Shown here piece by piece: positions 57,227-64,000 of a stretch of DNA of 64,000 nt (positions within the stretch are counted from its first letter, which is position 1; each line of letters begins with the position of its first letter). The stretch comes from Lichina pygmaea (lineage: Eukaryota; Ascomycota; Lichinomycetes; Lichinales; Lichinaceae). A program made the translations under genes and the position numbers. The stretch is from NCBI GenBank assembly GCA_963422465.1, contig OY730171.1, forward strand, positions 2,418,001-2,482,000, read 5' to 3'. A model generated the notes under the pieces. That model was not told the DNA's origin and did no database searches. It was given only the letters and a program-made list of their open reading frames with translations.

Positions 57227-58202
57227 TCATAACTCCATCTTCTTGCCCGAGACGTTACCGCTGCCGGCTGCCCTGCCACCGCCGACGCTGTCCTTCGTCG
57301 TCGCCATCTTCGTCGTCGCCGTCGTCGTCTGCGGCGTGCTCCGTTTCCGCCAGAGCTCCGTCACGTCGTCGTCCTTGCCATCCTTCTCGGTGATGAGGTT
57401 CTTGAGCCACTTGTTCTCCGTCTCGAGCTGGCCGATGCGCGCCTCGAGCTGGCTGACCTTGTCCGTCATCTCCTTGGCCGTCCGCTCCAGCGTCTGCTCG
57501 CGCTGCTTCTTCTTGATCCTGAAGCGCGCGCTGGCGGCGGTGTTGCGCCGCCGTTTGTCTTCCTCGGCCGCCAGCCGCGCCGCTCCGTCAGGCGACCCCG
57601 GCCCCGATCGCTCCTCGGGGCCGAAGGCGGCAGCGTCAGCCTTGCGTTTGTCTCCCGTCTGCGGCGGCGTGACCGATCCTTGGGCCACCGTCATCGGCGT
57701 CGCCGCGGCGGCCGTCATCGCGGCAGGCGACGACATGGCCGGCATGACGTATGCGAAATGTGGGACTTGTACGGGCGGAGGTGCGAGAGGCACCGAGCCG
57801 GGCTCGGCCAAGAGCGTCTGGAAGCTCGTGATGTCCGTCAGACGAAAGTCCTCTGGACCGAGGCGCCGTGCCCGTCAGTATAGATGCTTCTCGTCGCGAC
57901 GTCGAGGCTCGATGCCCACCTCTCAGAAGGTCCAAGCCGGTGCATCCGGGCTTGGGCGGCGCCAGCGAGTCCACCCCGCTCGCTGGCCGGTCGTCCGCCT
58001 CCGAGCCAGCCGCGGCCGGGTTCACGGTCTCGTCGAGGTCGAAGTCGAAGAAGTGGGTGTTGGTGAACATGGCCAGGTCATCCTCCTCGAAGGCGAGACC
58101 TTCGAGCGGCTGAGCGGCGACGTCCAGAGCCGAGGACTCCGCGGTCGGGTCGGCAGCGAAAGCGGTGACGAGGGACGACGGATCTCCGTCAAAATTCGAC
58201 AT
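57227..58202 (-). CDS. bZIP transcription factor, CYS3/MetR-like sulfur regulator
   Basis: Exons 57920-58202 and 57852-57227 (intron 67 bp) give 302 residues. The start MSNFDGDPSSLV resembles CYS-3/MetR. An acidic region (FEEDDLAMFTNTHFFDFDLD, about 43-62) is a likely activation domain. The bZIP lies near residues 205-265: basic region RRRNTAASARFRIKKKQREQ, then leucine heptads (VSQLEARIGQLETENKWLKN). The NTAASARFRxKKKxREQ signature is that of the CYS3/MetR/ATF4 group, which activates sulfur-assimilation genes when sulfur is limiting. The Ala-rich linker and Gly-rich tail are unremarkable. The precise role (CYS3 or a paralog) cannot be decided from sequence alone. Confidence 0.85.
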
Positions 58203-59333
58203 GATAGTGTCTCGAAGCTGACCCGGCGCGAACGAGTTGCTCGAGGAGCGAAGCGACCGCTTCGTCTTTGGACTCCCGCAGTCACGCTCTATTGATGTGG
58301 TCCCTCTCTCGCCCTCTTCTTGTTTCTCCGCCCTCAATTCAGACGGTAGTTGCCAGTCTCCTTGAGATGGGAAGTGAAGAGGTCAACAGACGAGCATAGG
58401 ATGTGTGGGGGGGGGGGGGTCTCCACATCCCCTCATTCACCCGACCAGTCAAAGAGCGCCGGCAAAGCTTTAGTAATCCGTCTCTGGATCTTTTGTCGCA
58501 CAGGCTTACGATGCCTCGAGTATCGAAACTCTCGAGGCGACCGCACTCATGGTCACCCCACCCTTTGCCGAGAAACACATGTCTTGTTTGTTTTGACGGG
58601 CCGAGATTCTTTCACTCGCCCGATCCCGGTGAAAGAGCTTCCCTGTCGAAAGACATGAGAGAATCGTCTCCGATTAGTCAATGGCGTAGGATAAGGTTGA
58701 GTCGATCAATGCGCCGGGGATGCAATATGATGTCTGGCTTTGCAGCAATTTACCCGGTGGCGGTTGGGGGGTGGGGTAGGAGGGGCTGTTGGAATCACGT
58801 GCCGACCTATCACTATCACCATTCATCCATACGTACTCTAGTGATTCGAAAGAAGACAGCTCTGCTATGATGATCATGCTCAGTACTATCCGAGAAACCC
58901 AACAAGAACCATTCGATGGCGGGTATATGTAACGTACACTGGTACCATAATGGTTCACCCTCAAGGAGCCTGTAGAAGACCGCTTCAACAGTGCTTGTCA
59001 AAGCCAAGTTGACGGTCGACGAGAGTGTGCCGGTATGCCATCAGAAGACATGTACTGCCCAATGGCGCCTGAAGAAGACACTACCCGTGATACTTGCTCC
59101 TGTACAAGACACCGTGAACGACAGGGATACAGGTCAGCCCTCACGGCACGATAGCTTTCCGGCATGTAGGAATCCCATCGGTATGATGACTGCCACGACC
59201 TATACAACCGTCACTTAGCCCGCTGTCGTATGTCCGTAAACAACGCAAGCAGAGAAGACTATCCAAAGTCGCTTCCTAGGGTCGCTGGTATCGTACGCGG
59301 TGATGCTACCCCTGAAGACCAAGGAGCCCTCCG
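58203..59333. other. Intergenic region upstream of the bZIP gene
   Basis: Holds the bZIP promoter and, further right, the 3' flank of OMP decarboxylase. A G13 tract is at 58407-58419. No gene recognised. Confidence 0.5.
58407..58419. repeat. Homopolymer G13 tract
   Basis: Thirteen G on the plus strand, 205 bp upstream of the bZIP start codon. Confidence 0.95.
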
Positions 59334-60515
59334 TCACAGAGCCGGCAACGGCCTGTGCTTGCCTAGCCGGTCCTGATACGCCGACCACGCCTCGCGCCGG
59401 TACCGCTCGGCCTCCATCTTCCGGTCCTTGGCGTTCAAGATGCCCCGTCCGACGATGATTATGTCTGAACCTCGCTCCTGCACCACCCGTCGCGGCGCAT
59501 TGTACTGTTGGCCCAGGCCGTCCCCCCGCACCTGCTCCGGATCCGAAGCCGACTCCGGTGGGAGGGACACGCCTGGCGTCAGCGTGATGAAGTTGTCGTC
59601 GACGTCCTCGTTCAGGGACCGCTGTGCGATGAAGCCGAGCACGAAATCTCGATGTTCGCGCGCCAAGGCCACGCATTGCTCGGTATATGCACGCGTCAGC
59701 AGGTTCCCCTTCGAGCTCATCTCGGCCAGCAGCAGCAACGCTCTTTGGGTCGGATGTCCGCCGCCGCCGTGGGGGCTGTAGTCGCTGCCATCCTTGAGAG
59801 CGCTTGGTGAAGGGCGTCTGTCCGCCGGCATGGGCTCGCTGCGGGTCTCCACCGTGACTACGCTGAGGATCTTCCCGCCGGCATCGCCCCCAGGTATTCG
59901 AGACTCGCCGGGCCCGTGGCTCACTCCGTTCGCATCGCCAGGCTCTGCCGCGATGTGGGTCGTCGTGGCAGGGCTGAAACGAGGCTCGATCTCCGCGGCG
60001 GCAGACTGCAGGGCCCGAACGATGTCTGGACCCGGAAAGACGTGGGCGTTGACCAACGAGGCCCACTGTGCGATGCGCAGCGGGCCTGCCGTGTACTGCC
60101 TCTGCACCGTGCCTGGGCCCCTCTCAGCGTCGGGTCGATGCCTCCAACGGATCTGTGTCTAGGACGTGTGGTCGAGGGGGGAGCAGCTACTTCCAATGTC
60201 CCCAAACTTGCGGTCCTCGAAGAGCAGGAATTTCTCTCGTCGCGCAATGTCCTTCAAGCTCTGCATCGTGGCCTCGCTAAAATCGTCGATCGTGTCGGCG
60301 TGGGTCTTGAGGACGACGATACTGCTTCCGAGCTCGTCCGCAAGGGCGAGAAGCTCGGCCGTCGTCGTCACGTCCGCGCTCACGCAGAGGTTGGACTTCT
60401 TCGAGTCCATCAGGCGGAAGAGGAAGGCTGCGACGGGGGCCGTCGAAGGTAGAGTGGCCCGAGCGAGAAAGGACCGTCGGAGCGTATGATGAGCTCCACT
60501 CGCATCTTCGGCCAT
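59334..60515 (-). CDS. pyrG: Orotidine 5'-phosphate decarboxylase
   Basis: The last step of UMP synthesis. Exons 60191-60515 and 59334-60112 (intron 78 bp, donor GTAGCT) give 367 residues. Conserved: NLCVSADVTTTAELL, IVVLKTHADTIDDF, FLLFEDRKFGDIGSTV (catalytic Lys/Asp), QYTAGPLRIAQWA, LLLLAEMSSKGNLLT, FVLGFIAQRS, FITLTPGVSLP, DGLGQQYNAPRRVV, GSDIIIVGRGI. An inserted stretch of about 70 residues (from PRFSPATTTHIAAEPG to SALKDGSDYSPHGG) precedes LLLLAEM. An insertion at this place is typical of Sordariomycete pyr-4-type enzymes. The start is taken at MAEDASGAHHTLRRSF; Met codons just upstream (60518, 60542) cannot be excluded. The orthologue is pyr-4/pyrG/URA3. Confidence 0.94.
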
Positions 60516-60852
60516 CATCGTTCGGACCTGTGTGATGGACACAGTGGATGCGGCTCATCTATGGGGTACAGCGTCCAGGAATATCACCAGCAAGCTTGTC
60601 GCCCGCTCGAGATCCTGGTTTCAACATCACCAGACTCACGACGAGAGCGGCTCCGGCCGCGCGAGAGCGGTTGCCCAGCAGGTGGAAAAGTCTCGTCACG
60701 TGAATGACGATGAAACCAGTTACGGAAGTACGTACTCAGAGCTGACTAATTGTGTGCTGCTTACCGGCGCTTCGGGCCGTCGCATCAGACCGACGGTCTG
60801 GTCCTACACCCTCTCTGCCGGCCGTCGTCACCGTACGTCTCGTCGTGGACCG
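60516..60852. other. Promoter of the OMP decarboxylase gene
   Basis: About 340 bp between two minus-strand genes; no ORF of note. Contains GGAAGTACGTACTCAG at about 60724. Confidence 0.5.
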
Positions 60853-62241
60853 TCATCTCTTTTCGTGAACCTCGACGGTGACGTGGCTTGGGGGAGACTC
60901 GGAACGAGAGGAGAGTCCGTCGTGGCCGTCCGTGCGACCTGATCGAGCTTTCTGGAGCGGCCACCGGCCACGGACCTCCCTGTATCGCATCAAGAGAAAG
61001 GCCACGATGACGACGAGCCAGTACAGGTTGTAAGAGATGACGGATCCATATGTGCCCGTGTTGTTCCACCCGAAGAGAGAGTTGAAAACACCCCACCCGC
61101 CACCTCCGTTGACGCCTGGGCTGCAGCACTACGGCCCTGCTGTCAGCTCTGATCGACGACGAACAAATGGCGACCGGCCGAGAGAGGATCGCAGTCTGCG
61201 GCGACTCACGTTGATGTGCCAGACCGTCTGGCGGATGTCATACGATCCAGGCCCGGCTCCACCTTCGGCCGCGTCGCCTCCCGACGCTTTGTTCCACTGA
61301 CGAGTTTCAGCTCCGGTTCGGCCTGGGTCAAGAAGACGACGGGCTTAGAACTCACCCTGTCCGCCTCGATCAACCACACTCCTTTCGACACCAATCCAGC
61401 TGCGATGAGATACAGGAACGCGGTCGAGCCGACCAAGAAGATCTGCAGCGAGACGTGGTTGCCGCATCTGGGTCGCTTGTGAGCAAAGTCCTGGTCGCGA
61501 CGCGGCCGAGACCTACTTGTACAGAAGATAGCCGACGAGGCTGCCGGCCGCGAGACCCGTGACGACGGGAAGGGGCATCGCCGACGCCGGCTGGCCGAGA
61601 CCCACGCCGCCGACGAAGATGATGGCCTCCACCCCTTCTCGAAGCACGGTGACGAACGGCAAGATGAAGATTGCATACTTCTCCGCCCATCTCTTGACTC
61701 GGTTTCCTTGGGTACTGGGCTTGGCTTCGAGGGCCTTTCCCAGCTTGAGGCGCCATTTCCCGCGCATCTTGGATACCCTGAGGAGGGCGGCGCCCATCAA
61801 CGTGATGATGACGGCGGCCACGAAGGCAAAGGCGCCTTCCCACAGCTCCTCTGCGCCGGACCAACTGGCCCTACCGAGGCTGTAGAAGGCGCCGATCACA
61901 CCGGCGCCGATGACGAGACAGATGAACACGCCGAGCCCCGTTCCGAACCATACCTGCACCGGCGTCGGCCTTCAACATGGGGACGGCCAGCCTCGAGCAG
62001 GCGATAGCGGAAGAGCTACTTGTCTCCTGAGCTTTCTCAACGTGACCTTGTCCTCGACGGGATCGAGAGTCTGCTTGAGGAACGAGAGGAGCACCGACAC
62101 TATGATCGCCGTCTCCAAGGTCTCGCGGAAGAGCACAAAGAAGACTGTGGGCCACGATGTGAGCTGCCCGTTGACGATGCCCGTCAGGAAGAAGGCCGTC
62201 CGGAGCTCCAACATACCTGGCACGTGAAAAACATTCACCAT
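60853..62241 (-). CDS. FTR1: High-affinity iron permease FTR1
   Basis: Plasma-membrane permease of the reductive iron-uptake complex, working with a Fet3-type ferroxidase. Six exons: 62217-62241, 62020-62144, 61517-61953, 61356-61467, 61210-61296 and 60853-61128, 353 residues. The two iron-binding motifs are RETLE (exon 2) and REGVE (exon 3). Seven hydrophobic segments are visible, including [62 protein letters not shown]-like and [20 protein letters not shown]. The extracellular [31 protein letters not shown] and [12 protein letters not shown] blocks are typical. The first exon is 25 bp. No FET3 gene is visible in the window, although the pair is often divergent. A GATA pair lies 110 bp upstream. 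Confidence 0.93.
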
Positions 62242-62340
62242 CTTGCCGGGTCGACGCTTATCCGGCTTCGATCTTCTCTTTTGCGCCTGGCTTCAGACAC
62301 CGAACGCGACGGGCGGGCAAGAGGCGGGTTCCCTTGTCAG

Positions 62341-62360
62341 GATTATCAAGATCTGATAAG
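62341..62360. promoter_or_regulatory. Paired GATA sites, SreA-type, in the FTR1 promoter
   Basis: TTATCA (62343-62348, TGATAA on the minus strand) and ATCTGATAAG (62351-62360) face each other about 100-120 bp upstream of the FTR1 start. ATCTGATAA fits ATCWGATAA, the known site of the fungal iron repressor SreA/SRE. Function is inferred from motif and position. Confidence 0.6.
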
Positions 62361-63480
62361 ATGAGGACTGGACGCATCACTCCCCCGCCCTGCGCGCAAG
62401 CGACATGCAAAAGCTGCGTCGCCGACATCGGAAACTCTCTGCTTCTGCCTTGCCGCTCTGCGACCTACTCGTACGGCTGGCCCGTCCATGGCGACCGACG
62501 TCAGATGCCGATGTGTGGAATCTTTCGATCGCTTGCAGTCTCGTCACCACCATGAGGGTCACCTGCCGTCAGAGCTGAAGCAATGCATTGCTTTGTGGCG
62601 TTTGGCCTGGTCGTTGGCCACGGCTCTACCCATACGTCCCCGGCCAAGATACTTGGACGAACCCCCACCCATCTGCAGACTTTTGCATCTGATAACTTTG
62701 ACCTCCGGCCAAGCCGTGCCGCTCCGGCAGAATCTCGGGATCGGGCGAGGGGACCTTGCCTTGAGTCGGGCTGCAAGAATAACCGAGGCGATCTGTGGCG
62801 CAGGCGCGCGGAAACATTACGAAAGTGATCAAGGCATCGATTACCTAATCGTACCTACTTACGGAGGTACTTGCCAGCACCACGACGAGGCTGCGAGATG
62901 GGCCGAGGAGACGTCTTTTATTTTGGCTGAGACTATCGTGACCGTGACCATCCCGCCATAACATCAGACAGCGCATGAGAAGGAGCGCAAGTCACCAATG
63001 TGAATCCGAAAAGAAGCCGGCGTGCTTGACAACGGTCTGGCACGAGGCATGGATCCTCTCACGATCGTCGCCGGAGCCGTGAGCATAGCGGCCGTGGCAA
63101 TACATAGCGCGAGGAAGTTGCGACATGATCAATGGCTTCGATGATGGCCCAGACAGTCTTTGCGCAATTTCACAAGACGCAGAAGACCTCTCCAAGCCAT
63201 CCGACTTGCTGATGCGCTTGAAAGAGGCCAGCATCTGGCCGTCCACGGTCTTTGATCGAAAGACTGGATGAGCTATTGTGACATGGCCATGGAAAGAACC
63301 GGTCATGTGATCAAGTTGTTTGTAAAAGCATCTCATCGGCGTGGAACAGCCAGTTGAAAGAAAACTCTGTGGATGCTCAAGAAGACAAAAATTAAAGAGA
63401 AAAGGACCAGCTGTACCATAACAAGACGAGCCTCTGTTTACGGCTTCATATCACCACTGCCTCAGTATACTCCTTTCGTC
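62361..63480. other. Intergenic region
   Basis: No gene recognised. There is no sign of a multicopper oxidase divergent from FTR1. ORFs up to 157 codons (62488-62961) lack family features. Confidence 0.45.
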
Positions 63481-63499
63481 AGTGCTAGACGTTAGAATG

Positions 63500-64000
63500 C
63501 TGACTAGGGTCATGGCTCCAAGGTGGGGAAAAAGCACTTCAAGATCAGCAATAAGACAGGTGAATCTACTGAGAAGGTCCGAAAGGGTCTCGCAAGCCTT
63601 GAAAGCCAGCATGTTTGTGCATAGAGACGGGAAGATCAAGATTACCAATGCTACAGAGGATGCGCGGCTCCGTTTGCGTACTAGGATGATGATGACAGCA
63701 CGAGCCTGACAACCCCTAGAGAGCTCATGGCCACATGCACAGGTGATGAGCAATTAGTGTTGACCAGGCTGGCCCAGAGTACTGACGTGAACGAGAAATG
63801 CTACAAGGGCTGCATAGCACTACATCTCCGTGCTGACCTTGGTGATGCCCTGATGAAGTTCTGCTTGAAGAAGGACCATCCCCCAATGCCAACAACGAAT
63901 CACACGACATACCCCCATATTCAGCTGTCGTGCCTGAAATCCACAGACGCCTTGAGGCGATCAAGATGCTGCTGCGACTCGGAGCCGTCGGCTACCAAGA
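63500..64000 (+). pseudogene. Ankyrin-repeat protein gene, decayed, running off the window
   Basis: In one frame the sequence reads STEKVRKGLASLESQ, then ELMATCTGDEQLVLTRLAQS, TDVNEKCYKGCIALHLRADL; a second frame continues DEVLLEEGPSPNANNE and RRLEAIKMLLRLGAVGYQ. This is the ankyrin pattern (DVNEK..G.TALHLAAELG..EVV.LLLEEGADPN). Two in-frame stops (TAG at 63622 and 63682) and a frameshift near 63845 break it. Both stops could come from single transitions (CAG to TAG, TGG to TAG), as expected from RIP or deamination. An intron around 63625-63685 could hide one stop, so decay is likely but not certain. The N-terminal helical part suggests a STAND-like architecture. Confidence 0.55.

Noticed and set aside
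62488-62961. 157-codon ORF upstream of FTR1 as a possible ferroxidase fragment
   Set aside because: No copper-binding HxH motifs and no signal peptide; the translation looks random.
49329-64000. Secondary-metabolite cluster around the PABA-like gene, bZIP and FTR1
   Set aside because: There is no backbone synthase, tailoring oxidase or transporter group. The neighbours are conserved unlinked housekeeping genes.

Overview
This window comes from a filamentous ascomycete (Pezizomycotina). The evidence is short spliceosomal introns (about 48-80 bp), a fused molybdenum-cofactor gene of the cnxABC type, an ADE5,7-type purine fusion gene, a CYS3/MetR-like bZIP and a CWC27 cyclophilin. An internal insertion in the OMP decarboxylase, as in Neurospora pyr-4, makes Sordariomycetes most likely; that class assignment is inference.

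Bases 1-29805 are almost entirely a nest of retrotransposons. The junctions support this order: a copia element (D) holds a gypsy element (B). B holds a complete gypsy copy (A2, target duplication CATCT), a Tad-type LINE (LINE2, 13-bp duplication) and another gypsy copy (A1). A1 holds LINE1 (16-bp duplication) and a second gypsy family (C). C seems to hold LINE3, which holds a further family-A copy (A0) that runs off the left edge. All LTR elements here are broken fossils. The LINEs are better preserved. Composition changes sharply at 29806, where a GC-richer gene region begins.

Bases 29806-64000 hold host genes: an ADP-ribosylglycohydrolase (30374-32111, +) with a small LINE relic (LINE4) just behind it; the Vps4-associated protein VFA1 (-); a small conserved protein (+); a four-helix membrane protein (-); a fragment like the N-terminus of a fungal STAND receptor (-); histidinol phosphatase (-); cnxABC (-), divergent from ADE5,7 (+); an intron-containing tRNA-Thr(CGU) (-); a fused PABA-synthase-like protein with degenerate catalytic motifs (-); a small Cys-rich ORF (+); CWC27 (+); a CYS3/MetR bZIP (-); OMP decarboxylase (-); the iron permease FTR1 (-) with a GATA pair in its promoter; and an ankyrin-repeat pseudogene at the right edge.

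Most of the genes are unlinked housekeeping functions (purine, pyrimidine, histidine, molybdenum cofactor, sulfur control, iron uptake, splicing, ESCRT), so this is not a biosynthetic cluster. The observations most worth a second look are: (1) a stop codon built into a 5' splice site in cnxABC, so that splicing would choose between a MoaA ending in Gly-Gly and a MoaA-MoaC fusion; (2) a long uninterrupted PABA-synthase-like ORF that has lost the glutaminase cysteine and the chorismate-domain GAG motif; (3) promoter-proximal dyad arrays in the family-A LTRs whose sequence has changed while symmetry and length were kept; and (4) antisense zinc-knuckle-like ORFs at the same place in two gypsy families.
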